Assembly (NCBI RefSeq): GCF_000003815.2
Contig: NC_049988.1
Span: 22,413,461-22,477,460 of the forward strand
DNA length: 64,000 nt
Direction of reading: 5' to 3'
Origin: Branchiostoma floridae
Taxonomy: Eukaryota > Chordata > Leptocardii > Amphioxiformes > Branchiostomatidae
Position 1 is the first letter of the stretch, and each line of letters opens with the position of its first letter. Position numbers and translations under genes: made by a program. Below the pieces are notes generated by a model. It ran no database searches, had not been told where the DNA came from, and saw nothing but the letters and a program-made list of their open reading frames with translations. Positions 50,912-62,700 of the stretch are shown here, piece by piece.

Positions 50912-52400
50912 ACACAACAACCTTTCGGCATCTTTGCAGCAGCATCGTTTTGAACATTGTTGGGAATATTCAGAACATCTGTCATTTGGGGCTGTCACTT
51001 CGAAAGGTATGAGAGTGGAGTGAGATATGTATGCAAGAAATGTAGAAAATTTCTTCTGAAAATTTCAACTGTTCAGAATCTTTCTTACATGCTGTCAACA
51101 ATTTTTCTTTCTCTTTTTTGAGGCCCAAATTTTGCCTCCACCTTCCCCTTCCATTAGAAGATACTTATGTCACACGCCCTTTCAGTAATTTTGCTGCATC
51201 AAAAGGGTTTCATCATTTTGAACATTGTTGTTAGAAATATTCAGAACATCATTTCAGGAGTGTCACCTTGAAAGGTAGGAGAGTGAAGTGAGATGTATAA
51301 TATATGATACTATTTAAGAAATCCTGTGTAGAAACTTGCTGTCAGCAATTTTTCTTCTCCTTTTTTTGAGGCACCATTTTTTGATCCCACCAGCAACTTT
51401 TCTTTTTCTGAGGGACAAACCTTTACCTCCACCTTCTTATTCCGTTAGAAGAGACTTATAAGTTCCACACCCTTGTATGTAGCACATTTGCATCAAACTT
51501 AGAGTTCATCATGTTTGGAAATATTTTTTGAGGGCTGTCTTCTCATTACTGATAGCTATAGGCTAGATGAACATTGACATTTGATACAGTTCTACATGCT
51601 GAAAGAATCTTTAGCCCAAAAAAACAATTTTACCACCAAATTCTGTTGTCTTTCTTCTCACTTCTCTCTCTTTTCACTCCTTTAGAGATCTGTAATGTTC
51701 CATGCAACTTTTAAAAAACTGTTCCTTAGGGATTGTATTTATTCATGTAGAATATTTATTGTACACTTGAACGAGTGTTGCTTTTTAACAACTGTTACTA
51801 AGCTGTTTCATCCTGTATAATATAGTTAGTTTTAAGTTAGTGAGATTTTCAAGTCTGTACTCTGTCTAGGGTAGTGGCTGTGACTGTTGTTATTGAAGAT
51901 AGAACCTCTCTTGTTTCTTCTACTGTACTGTTTCAAGAACTACAGAGAGAAAAAAAACCGATTGTAGGATTGTTTAAAGTTCAACATTAGACACTTAGAC
52001 AACACGAATGTCTTTGTCAGAGCTGTTCTATCGTAAAGTTAAAGCAGTGGTTACAAAACTGCTGCCGTTTATTGGTTCTTTGTGGTTTCGGTGTCAACTT
52101 TATATCACTGTATAGAAACTGATATGAATCAGTAAAATGTCAATCAAAATTATGGATTTTTATCTCCGAGACTTTTAACTTGAAGTTCTACAGTTCAAAC
52201 CTAAATACAAAAAAAAAGCCGGTACCGCCCTTTAGCCCAGCAGTATCCGTGTATAGAAACTTTCTGAATACAAAATCAGTAAAATGTTCAATCAGAATTA
52301 TGGATCTCAGAGAACTTGAAGTTCTACTGTAATAGTTCAAACCTCAATAAAAGAAACCAAACCCGGTACCGCTCTTCAGCCCAGCGGTATCCGTTCCCTT
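50912..52400 (+). other. Probable 3' untranslated region of the ankyrin gene and beyond
   Basis: No reading frame of interest. The phrase 'cattttgaacattgttg..gaatattcagaacatc' occurs twice (about 50945 and 51210), so part is duplicated. At 52105-52390 a ~145-bp unit is present twice (AGTAAAATGTTCAATCA..AATTATGGAT and CCGGTACCGC(C/T)CTT.AGCCCAGC). An AATAAA is found at about 52345; the true poly(A) site is unknown. Confidence 0.45.
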
Positions 52401-53520
52401 CCTTCAGACCTCCATTCGCCGCTCTAATCCCTTTTTCACGGCAGAGAGCGAGCGAACAAAACGCGGTGCTAGGTCGTTGACAGACGTTTCAATGGGTGCT
52501 TCATCTGAACACCCCGAGAATACCGATATCCGAGCCACTCGGCAAGGTGGAACAGAAGTAAACAGGCCTCGTGTTGCTGCCCAGTTTATTTTCTCTGTTT
52601 TGTGGCAGCCACTTTGTCGTTTGTCAGTCCTCTCTTTCAAGCGCCTTTGAGACGTTTTTCTGTGGAGTTTCTTTTGAAACGGTAACGGCAACCGCACTGG
52701 TTTTTACCAAAGCTATTGGAGGAATGCCAAACTTGACACTCTGAACTTAGTGTAATTTCTAATTTACCAAATTGGAACTCAAAATCGTTTTTCCTTCAAA
52801 CTTTCAGTCACACTCAAAATTTAGAACGGTTTCGAAAACCATTTTTCATTTTATTCCGTTTTTCTTATTGTAATCTGTAGATCGTAACAAAGGGACGGGT
52901 TCAATTGCAATCTGGAATGTGTTCCAATGCCGCAGTTCATGAAGACCGAATGACCGACAGTGACCCCTTTAAGTTTTCGTCATATCTGGTGATTCAGCGG
53001 TTTCCAGATCGTAATGCAAAACTTTTGTATGGACTTTCTCCTTGTCTTAAGTCTGTAGAATCATACAAGGGGACACTTTTCAACGTCGATACCGTACACT
53101 TAACACCGATGTTAGATGTCACTTATACCAAATTGAATGTGTTGTAGTTTGTTATATATCTATGGAGCACTTCAGAAGTTCATTATGTTGACGACGAGAA
53201 AGCCGTTTTAGAATATGTTTGCCTAGAAATATCTACACTTTTTTCTACAGGATAAGAAAATTCTTTGTACACGGCCGAAAACGTTATACCCAGCCGACTG
53301 CTTGGTCTGTCACCTTCCATAGTGTACACAGACTTTTAACTGTACTTCCCAGTGGTTTATCAATCTAATGACAATATTCACGGAGAAATATTGAGTAAAA
53401 GCTACAGAAAAAACAGGTGCTACAGAAAAACCATTGTCACGATCGTGAAATCGTCAGCTGTAGCTACGATATAGAATGACACTATAGACAGGGCCTTGGA
53501 CCGTCTTTTAAAGACATTCA
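52401..53520. other. Intergenic, no gene seen
   Basis: Open frames at 52404-52697 (minus) and 52905-53147 (plus) lack family features and splice context. Confidence 0.35.
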
Positions 53521-53523
53521 AAG

Positions 53524-53866
53524 TTATGGTGGGTTCACACGTGCACATAAACTGAAGTCCATATGGGGTCCCTCTGCCAGGCCCCACTGGTCGCTGGAAA
53601 AACTAGAAATTGGACAAATATTGACAGATATATGCCAAACGCGGTAGCTGGGTCGCAAACTGTACTCCACGGCCAGCTAACTCCTTGGCTGTTTTAAAGT
53701 CAAGTAAAAAGTCAAGTCAAGGCTGTCGTTCTGTGTCTATATTTGTACAATTCCTACTATTTTTTTCCAGCGACTTGAGGAGCCTGTTAGAGGCTAACAC
53801 TTTCATACAGGCCCCATACGGACTTGAATATATCCGCACGTGTGAGCCCACCTTTAATAAACCCTG
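53524..53866. mobile_element. MITE of the GGTGGGTTCACACGT family, copy 2
   Basis: The left end TTATGGTGGGTTCACACGTG and the right end CACGTGTGAGCCCACCTTTA are inverted. The interior shares GTCGCTGGAAAAACTAGAAA, TTGGACAAATAT and CAGCGACTTGAGGAGCCTG with the copy at 59106. Length is about 340 bp and there is no transposase. Confidence 0.8.
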
Positions 53867-53959
53867 GGCCCAGCCCACAGTGACCTCCCCTCACAATGCG
53901 CCTCCGCACACCGCATGTTTACTTTGCAAATATGCCGTGTCAACTAATTAAGGGGCTCT

Positions 53960-54110
53960 TTTGTGGGGTAGGGTCGTGGTGACATCGGGTGTTCCGATTT
54001 GTAACAGGTGGTCACTAATCTCCAAGCAGATCCACCGGTAGCAGTAGATAGTATCAAAAGCTGGTAAAGGAGTGTAGCCGGCCTAGGAGTGTGTCAATGC
54101 TTGGATATTA
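53960..54110. repeat. Dispersed repeat, copy 2
   Basis: Matches 26620-26745 through CTAATCTCCAAGCAGATCC, AGTATCAAAAGCTG and CCTAGGAGTGT. Ends not defined. Confidence 0.5.
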
Positions 54111-54249
54111 GGTGGTTCCGATGTAGAGAGATATTCCTAAGATAAAACTGCTGTGTAACAACCTTTTCAGTTATTCAGCCCCTCGTCGCTTCGAGTCAAG
54201 CTTTTTTACCACATTTTTGGAAGTATTTACAGAACAAGCCACTATTACC

Positions 54250-54445
54250 TTTTCAAGATGTCAACCCGGAGACCAGACTGTAAGGTTTGAACCACTCACA
54301 CCGGGAAGGACCCCTCCCCTTTTTGTCTTGATAAGTGTTTTTTTTTTTTTTTTTTTTTTTAATGTGGTCGAGTTGTGGCTGTCCTCAAACACGGGGGCTC
54401 CATTTAACGTCCTATCAGAGAAACGTGTTGGAGTGAACGATTCCT
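54250..54445. repeat. SINE-like repeat, family C, with T-run
   Basis: AAGGTTTGAACCACTCACAC with ACCGGGAAGGACCCC, a T-homopolymer (54337-54360) and the AATGTGGTCGAG...ACACGGGGGCTCC block match copies at 39920 and 45270. Confidence 0.55.
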
Positions 54446-55195
54446 TTTAACATGAAACGTTCTTCGTCTGATTGACACCCTTTATTTCATTTGGGTATAT
54501 AGTGACGTATACCTGCAGTCACTTCGAATACGCGACACCAAAGTTATACATTTTCCTTTCTTTGATGACATCTTTTCAATGGGTAAAGTGAATTATTAAA
54601 CGGAACCTCTGTTGACTCCTGTCGTCAAAACCTTTCCAGAAACAGACTTTTCTAAACTCAATTTTTGAAGTTCCAGACTCCATGTAAAAATAATCTTCGC
54701 GTAAAGGCACCCTTCGTTGCTAGGCAACCCGAAGGACGAGTCCTTGAAGTGTGATCTACCTTTACCTGTGAGTTAATTAGGAAGTGTTGACAGGAGTGAA
54801 CGTGCGGCAGGTACACCTTACCTGTGCACAGGTGACACGTTACAGGTACGACCGGCCCCACGTGTGTCCCGATCCGGCTGCACGTTCCGAGGTGTTTAAA
54901 CTGTAAATAGTAAATACCGAACTGGAGCTGGTGTTGTACTGACCGTCTAGCATAGCCTGCATACCACGCCATACGCCCTACGTTACATTTCTAAACCGGG
55001 CATGTTTTTCGGGAACAAAAAGTACGATATAAAGAAAGACAAGAAACTACACAAGACGTAAAGCGAGTAGTCATGGCATTTTTTGTATATTTTTACGTAT
55101 GCGTTTCTATTTTTCGTTTCCACAAATAGCCAGGCCGGGCCCCGGGTTGGAAATGTGATGTTAGCCTAACGGGAGGGACGGCATGTTGGAGTTAT
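54446..55195. other. Intergenic, no gene seen
   Basis: The minus-strand open frame at 54658-54972 has no recognisable family feature. No splice-bounded exon was found. Confidence 0.4.
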
Positions 55196-55199
55196 GCAC

Positions 55200-55460
55200 C
55201 AGATGGTACATAGGACGGCGCCCATCTCCGCTTCTGTAGCCCCGGGCCACACAACTTTTGTACAATCTCTTCATACACAACTTTTGTACAATCTCTTCAT
55301 AAACAGCAGGGTAGTACACTGGTAGTGGTTATTTGTGTGCGTTCAACTACCATACCTTTTCCCAAATGCTGAGTGCTAAGCAGCATGTACCATGTTAAAT
55401 TATTAAGTATAATTCGGCCGGGGATCGAACTCAGAACCAACCAACTGCAAGGCGAACACT
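55200..55460 (-). repeat. tRNA-derived SINE, family B, copy 2
   Basis: Blocks match 17140-17400 in order: GCGCCCATCTCCG, CACACAACTTTTGTAC (present twice here), CCTTTTCCCAAATGCTGAGTG and CGGCCGGGGATCGAACTC. The last block, read on the minus strand, is a good B-box. The 30-base CACAACTTTTGTACAATCTC segment is duplicated in this copy. Confidence 0.65.
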
Positions 55461-55966
55461 CAGGAGTGATGGGTTCCTTTTTTTTAAAATCGTGCAGAGA
55501 TTATAATACCAGTAACACATGGGGCTACCACAAGCATGAGATCGCCCGCTCCGAATGAAAAGATCTGATCTCGTAACAATCTTGTTTCTGTATTCCAGTG
55601 TTACTGTCGTATTTGTGGTTAATTTTGTTGAATTCGCATTTTTTCCCCTGATTATTAACGTTTCTAAGTCAGTTTTCTGGTGATTTGCCTATGTGACAGT
55701 AATAAAAACGAAGACTGTCGTTAGAAGCAGTGAAGTTGTTTTTTTTTCGTTTCGATGGCTATTCCTAGCTTCGACTTCAGTCTCCCACGGGCAGACTTAT
55801 GTCAATACTGTTGGCTTCCTGTTAATGCATGTACAGCCTTGTTTACTGAAACACGTTCACACTTTCTCCCTCTTTCTTTCTGCTTGTACATGTGTGACGA
55901 TGTCGTCTGATTTTCTTAGTGCAAAGATGTGCATCTACTACAATTTCCCAGCCACGTAAATGTCAG
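55461..55966. other. Intergenic, no gene seen
   Basis: No supported exon or repeat ends. Confidence 0.4.
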
Positions 55967-56096
55967 TAATACCCCTGTCACATTATCCACGATCTTCGGG
56001 AGTCGATGGAAAATCGGCCATATTCAAGATCGACAGAGGGTTGCGCGTATTTTGTATCTGAAAACCATCCCTGTCATCTGTAAGCCATACTTTGTA

Positions 56097-56674
56097 CGAG
56101 GGGCGTGCAATAAGTAATGGCCCTGACCCACTTCCAGTTGTCTGATCTAAATGAAATTTTGTATGTGTAATAATTCATATCTCTATGGGTTATGTTGCAA
56201 AAGACAGCTCTGAACTAATTGTGGTTTCTGATTTACTGGTGTTTGAACTTAGTCAGGTGCGAAATGGACCAGGTGTGAAATGGAACCAGTTGAGTGTCGC
56301 GCAGTGATCCGGTTTTTGTATTTGAAAGGACGCACACCAAAGAAGACTTTTGATAAAATAAATGAAACTTATGGTGATGATGCCCCATCATATGACCTTG
56401 TAAAACGCTGGCATCCTGAATTCAAACGTGGCTGGAAGTCTGTGGAAACAGCTCCCAGACCTGGTCGTCCCTCTTGTGCCATTGATGAGGCATCAGTTGG
56501 AGGACCAACCTGGGGTGTCCTACAAAATCGGTGTCCAGAGCTGCATCAAACGATGGGAGAAATGCATAACTCTGGGTGATTCCTATGAAGAGAAAGACTA
56601 ATAACTGTGCCAAGTTTCATTAATCTCCTGCTATGGGAAATGGGTCAGGACCATTACTAATTGCACGCCCCTCG
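56097..56674 (+). mobile_element. Internally deleted mariner element
   Basis: The inverted ends CGAGGGGCGTGCAATAAGTA and TACTAATTGCACGCCCCTCG are flanked by TA on both sides, as for Tc1/mariner elements. Length is 578 bp, against the usual ~1.3 kb, so about 700 bp of interior is missing. It lies inside the element at 55967-56777. Confidence 0.92.
56280..56608 (+). pseudogene. Mariner transposase remnant (N- and C-terminal ends fused)
   Basis: The amino part from 56280 (MEPVECRAVIRFLYLKGRTP...) is the helix-turn-helix DNA-binding region of a mariner transposase. It includes YDLVKRWHPEFKRGW and the PRPGRPS linker. The catalytic DD34D core is absent. The carboxyl end survives in another frame (YKIGVQSCIKRWEKCITLGD...YEEKD and stop near 56602), the usual mariner ending. 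The deletion thus joined both ends out of frame. The protein cannot catalyse transposition; the DNA could be moved by an intact relative. Confidence 0.85.
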
Positions 56675-56777
56675 TACCATGCACAATTGTTGTGCAATTA
56701 TTATCATAAGCGAGGCTTGGGCGATTGCCGCAGAATCGTCGTTCGATCGATTTTCGCCAAATGTGACAGGGGTATTA

Positions 56778-59100
56778 AGACACGAAATAGCAAGAGTTTG
56801 TAATAACCCGAAAAACAGGTTTCAGAAAAACACAACAAAAAAAGACATGTAAGTAAAAGCAAATTGTTTGAGATGTTGCGGTGAAAATGTAACGAAAAAT
56901 GGTCACCATTGTGGCAATTTATTACACGGAAACATTGTCGACAAAACCATACCTGTCAGAGTGCCAATTGTTTTCGTCAAATTCAGACGACATAAGCTGA
57001 CTCATTCTTGCGCCAGTCACACAACGGCACCGGCGCACATGTGGTTAAAGTTGATACAGCCGAGCGGACAATGGGAGAAACTAGATACAACACAAACACC
57101 ACTTTCCTAGGGGCGATTTTAATAACTTTTCTTGTAGAAACCTTGACGAGGGCTTTATTGGGTGTTACGCAATACTCCAGACACGCGCCCAGACAGACCA
57201 ACAGCTGGGTAAAGTCTAAGATCAGTCGGAGACTCCTTAGTGGTATAAGACGCTGCTCTACGTCTTTTGTCTTGGTTTTGATAAGTTTACACTAACCAGT
57301 TTGTAGCCACGTTAAATAGCTGCGCCAAACGTCGTCGACTTGAACCAAGAACTCAGCTGTCCAAAGGTAATGTTCAGTTGTTAGTTCGCCAGTTTGCTGG
57401 TTTTCGTTCAACTTGTTTTGCCCGCACTAGATTGGACGTTTTTTAACCCGTTGTTCAAGTTTTATTCCCCCCAAATTACAAATAAACGGAGTATATTGTG
57501 TTGGCGCTAATATAAGTTTGTCAACTTCGTTGCGTATGTCATGGTTCTTAACTTTAATAAAAAGAAAAAAAAATATGACGAATGAAGCCCGGTAGACAAA
57601 GCCTCATAGAAAATTTCCAAATGTAGATTAGAATCTGCTTTACCTTTCTATTTTGTTAATGGGAATCGGCAGAGGATGTACAAAAAAGAAACACGGTCTA
57701 TTTCAGTTTGTTGAAATACGTACAAATTAGTTGCAATATTCATCAATTGTATTTTGCATGGTTTAAACATGTTATTTTTTTGCATATATCATTTGTTCAT
57801 GTAGTCCATTGACCTCTAAGAGTTATAAAAACGCGGCCGTCTCCTCCCATAACTTCTCACCTCCATGTAAATGACATTGGAACTTGTTTTTGCAGCTCGC
57901 GGCTTTTCATAACAAAATATTATGGAAAATTCGAGCTGTTTACAATACAGGCGTTGACGTTTGCCGGCATTGTTGCCTTATTTAACGCTAAACAGCGGAT
58001 AATGTAACGTTGCGTGCGTCAGGTATTTCCGTCAGTACGTCAACAATCTTACCTGTACGTCACGCCTCACCTGTGCGGTAACAATCGTTCATAGATAGAT
58101 ACACTAGCGCTGTGCGGTCCTTTGTAGAACACCTGTGTTCCGGAAGGAACGGCCACTTTGCAAAAACAAAGTGCGATTTCCGGTCGGTCCCTTTGTTAAG
58201 CAGATCACACGCAAAACGCACAAGTTATGCACCCTTTTTACTAGGACGGCGCTCTCGCCGCGTTCTTTCTGCGACCCCAATTTTGACAGATTTCTCAATG
58301 AATTTTATAGACAAAGAACTTTATACTCTTTGTGTGTTTTGTTGTCTTTTCAGTGACACTTTAACATTTTGTGTGTTACTCAAGCAACTGAATATGATTT
58401 TCCAACTGTAACTGTAACTGCTTTATGCCAAATTATGGCGTATCGTACTGCCTGTATGTCTAACCTTTATTTATGAACATTTTGTCGTACACAAACTTCA
58501 TTCTTTGTTAGTCATATCCTGTTCCTTACAATTTTCCTTTGCCCAACAATTTGTCATAAACCCAATTTTGACTAAACGGACTTTACAAAACGGCCATTTT
58601 TAAGTGCTGGGGTAGGAAGGAAAGGGGTAGTTTATAAAAACAAAGTGATATTTCCGTGAGTCTTTTGTTCAAAATATCACAGCAAAAAGGGGGTGCTGTG
58701 TTAAATGACTTGACTTTGGACAAAGTGGTTCTATAAATACTGTGTGTCAAAACTTGGTAGAGTAGTTTTGGGAGGAAGACACACGCGAAGGTACTGTGGT
58801 AGTTCTTTTTGCTTCTCAGTCTTGTTCAGCTTTTAAACGATTCGTTCCTGTTTTTGTTCTTCTACCGGCTCTTTTTTCTACTCAAATGTTCAAAACTTCA
58901 ATTCAAGTAAGCCTGGGGATGGTCCTCTCCCGTTGGCCTTTGAAATTGGTTATTTTTAAGCTGTTTAAACTCATCCTTGTAGTTGTTACTGTTTGTTGTA
59001 CTTAATTAAATCATGTAAATGTCTTAAGCTCTATGAAGTCCATCGCATCTTCCGTAGCGCGGGAGAATGAAGCCCTATGGTTGCCGAACTCTCCTGGAAA
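56778..59100. other. Intergenic, no gene seen
   Basis: Contains two distantly related segments (about 58145-58205 and 58590-58690) sharing CGGCCA.TTT, AAAACAAAGTG.(G/A)ATTTCCG and CTTTTGTT-type text. No exon with family features was recognised. Confidence 0.4.
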
Positions 59101-59105
59101 ATATT

Positions 59106-59392
59106 TGAGTCCGTATAAATGACTCCACGGGTCGCTGGAAAAAAAGTAGAAATTGGACAAATATAACCAGATAGCTAAAAATAGTAGAAATTTGCCAAAA
59201 TTGCCAGATAACATGCCAGAGGAGGTAGCTAGACGCACACCACTCCTCGGACAGCTAACTCCTCCGGCAATTTATATGTCCAGTTTCTTTAATTTTTTTC
59301 AGCGACCTGTGGAGCCTGGTATAGGCCAAGACTTTCTATACGGACTTCATACGGACTTGAGTTTATACGCGCGTGTGAACCCACGTTTAGCC
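59106..59392. mobile_element. MITE of the GGTGGGTTCACACGT family, copy 3 (left end eroded)
   Basis: The right end GCGCGTGTGAACCCACGTTTA and the interior (GGGTCGCTGGAAAAAAAGTA, GTAGAAAT.TGGACAAATAT, GGACAGCTAACTCC, CAGCGACCTGTGGAGCCTGG) match copies 1 and 2. A left terminal repeat was not found beyond GAGTCCGTATAAATG. A further degenerate piece lies at 61138-61260. Confidence 0.7.
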
Positions 59393-59770
59393 ATTGTAGT
59401 TAGTTTGGTAGAGACTACTTATATACCGTACAGTATGCTCATTACGTTCTAGGTACGTGCTCGGGCCCAAAGCCGTGGTCACTGAATCATGATATCTGCA
59501 CAGTTTGTTGACACATTCCGACGGATATTGGAATTTGTTGGTTCGCGCGCTGAAATAGCAAGTCGATTTTCCGCTACGTTTTCATGCCTAGCGCAGCTAC
59601 CACCTGCATAGGGACCTCCATTACTCATTCGGTAACGAATCCTTCAAAACACAGTGGCTGGGTTGGTTGGAAATCCCTTCTTTTTAAGGTAGAAAAACGT
59701 TTTTTCTCTCTTTTTCCCCAGGATTTCGGTTTAAGATCTGGATCATGTGCGCGTGAGAAGTTGAGGAGTT

Positions 59771-62700
59771 ATGTGGTGGACTACACGGATATTGCTTTGC
59801 TGTTTCGTGGTGAGTCTTTTTCCTTACCACGTCGCTGCACAAGTGGTGGTTCTCACCAAAAGTAGCGTCTACCCAAATCCAGACACCCTACTGGAGGGAG
59901 AAAGTGTTTTCTACGATGTCCAGCTGTCCGCGGCGCCAAGTTCAACGGCAAAAGTCTCGTTCCTGGTGACGAACTCCACGAGGATAATCGCGTCCCCAGC
60001 GGAGGTGGACTTCACCGGGTCGGACTGGGATGATCCTCGGCGGGTGGAGCTTGCCGTGCCCGAGGACGGGGTGGTGGAGCCCTCGGTGACGGAGACGATT
60101 CCCGTGGAGGTTTGGTATCAGGAGGGAGGCAATGCTGCTACACTGGACACTACACTACAGATAGCATTACAGGACAACGATTACGGTGAGTCGTGTAGTT
60201 TCTACATTAATAAGCTCTTATTTCAATACTGAATCAATACAGCTTCAAATCAGACTTTCAGATAGATAGATTATCAACACAGACGTTTCAGATAGCATCC
60301 GCTATCTTTCGTCAGTAACAGACACTTAAGAGCACTTTTCCCGTTTCTTGACTTATTTTGTAGCATGTCATGTTCTGCCTGATATTTAACCTTCATAATT
60401 CAGATAAGGAAAGATATGGGTGAGCTGAAATAAACGTTAATACACGATGCACACTTTGTTGCAAAACAAAGACGCAATGATGTAGCAAGTGGTATTGGCG
60501 TAGCAACGATGTAGCAAGTAAGATTTCTTATGTCCACTGACGTTTTCACACTGCGTATGATTTTCTGAAAATCTGTGTTTTTGCGCTATTTATCGTTGTT
60601 TCTTCGACTTGGTACCGCCAGGTGAATGGTAAGATGACCATGGTATCAAAACATCCTGAAATACCCACCCTGTTCATTATTCTCTTTAAGTCCTTATCAA
60701 AACACCACAAAAGCGTTTAACCTTGATTTCGGTATCCTAATCCCATAGATTACAGGGCTAAAAATAGATACGGGAGGATAATTTTAGCCGAGGGAAGAAA
60801 GAAGATCAATGTCCTTTTATCTTAAGGCGAGCGGGATACATTCTGGAGCGCTGTTGTCTTTTGTATCGTTTTGTCGCAGTTGTTTGCTATCATTGTTGTC
60901 ATTGTAACGTTATTACTGATAGAACGGAACCCCCCACTTTGTATTTTCCTTCATACCTGTAGTTGCAGGTGGTTAATTGATTCGTATTAAAAACACTGTT
61001 CTCAAACTTTTAAGGCCCGTGTTCAACATACCTTTCACCTTCGGAGCTAGTGTTTCTACATTAAGATTAATGGCGATATGTTCATTAGTAAGAATGTACA
61101 TGTATTAGTAAGAATGTACATATATGTGCAGCGGGGTTTAACTGCGTGGGTCGCGTACCGACTCCTCTGGCCGGCCGACTCCCCCAACATACTATTATCT
61201 CTATTTCTCAAATTGCTATCTTTTGACCAGCTATCCACGGAGCCTAGTACAGGCTGTTCTGAACCCCCTACTTCGGTGAGTTGTTTTGTCCCGACAGTCG
61301 CAGGAGGTTGATTGATTTGACTCGGTATTAACGGACCGAACATGATCCCCCGTCAGACCTCGTGAGGAATATTACACAACGTGTACCAATCTCAGGGTCG
61401 AGAATGTCATAAGTGTTGCTGCTGGCGTGTCTTAAAACAATCTTACAGTTTTGCTGAGTTTTCATAAACAATATTGGCAGGTGTGAGGTAAGGGACCTGG
61501 TATTTCTTACGCTTCAGGGAATGGCATTAGTGTGACATACAGTGTGACATACCAGCTTCGCAGCAAGTGGCTATGTATACGATGTTAAATATAAACAACT
61601 GTCACATACATGTAACTAAATCCTGCTTTTCAAAGTCCAAGTGTTGGTTAAACCCATGTGTAGTAAAAAAGGACTCTGGTGTATTTGATGATGATACTTC
61701 TAGTTCGTTGAAACATCAAACGGGGGGTCTTCAGATTTTTAATTTTTCAAAATACTGGTATGGACAGTCATCGCATTTTTGTTGTATAGAAAACAATATT
61801 TGCAGCATAATTTCGCATGCTTATTTAATCCACCATCATGACCGCACTGAAATGCATCATGGTCACATGACTGCTAATATTCCCATATATGGTATGGTTT
61901 ACCAATCCAGACCAGTATCTACGTCATGGCGCCATCAGCTGGACCTGTGACGTCACATCCGGCCGGAGCGTGGCGGTCTTCCACATCAGCCTGTCCTACC
62001 ACACGTCACTCCGGCCCGACGTCACTTCCAGTGACGTCATCAGTGTGCCGGTCACCATGAACTTCAACGATGGCAGCCAGTCGACCAACACCCTGGACGT
62101 TACGGTGATTGTGATTATTGTGAAATGAATTTCCCTGTAGATGGAACACTAAACGTGGACCAATCCATGTTTGCCTCCATATAACATATTGTTTTGTGTG
62201 TTGAGGACAAAAAGTCTGGATTTTTGAATCTGTTTTGTTTGTACAACTCTCGCCTTTACAAGGTAGAAATACGCTACTAAAGCTATGGCTTATTTTTTAA
62301 ATGTGTTTTGTATGTACAACCTTTGCCTTTACAAGGTAGAAATGATTCACTCACACGTGATTTTTAACGATGGATACCGGATACCGTCTCAACGGCGCAA
62401 ATGTGCCAGTCAGTTTGTGACGCCCCCCGTATCTACTCAAAGATGGCTCTTTCGTTGCGACGTTAATGTTTGTAAACAAAATAGATGGAACTGCAACGAC
62501 CGTCCAGTCCTTCGATTCAACTTATCTTCATTTCTCGACATTTGTTGACTTCCGAACGTGTGTTCCAACCAGGTTGTGGAGGTGTCCAGTGAAGGGTACA
62601 TCCTGACGTCAGCGGAAGTGACGCACGACTTCGGGTCATCCTCCGCTGCATCATGGGAAGTGACTTTATCGCAGTGTTGCCGTAGCAACACCTTTCATAA

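Larger units (their letters stand above)
55967..56777. mobile_element. DNA element split by a nested mariner
   Basis: The ends TAATACCCCTGTCACAT and ATGTGACAGGGGTATTA are perfect 17-base inverted repeats, with further pairing inward (CCACGATC...CGAAAATCG-type text). Without the mariner inside it is about 230 bp, the size of a MITE. The superfamily is not assigned; the border TAA might be part of the target site. Confidence 0.85.

Noticed and set aside
54658-54972. 104-codon minus-strand frame
   Set aside because: No domain features, and it is isolated from any other exon.
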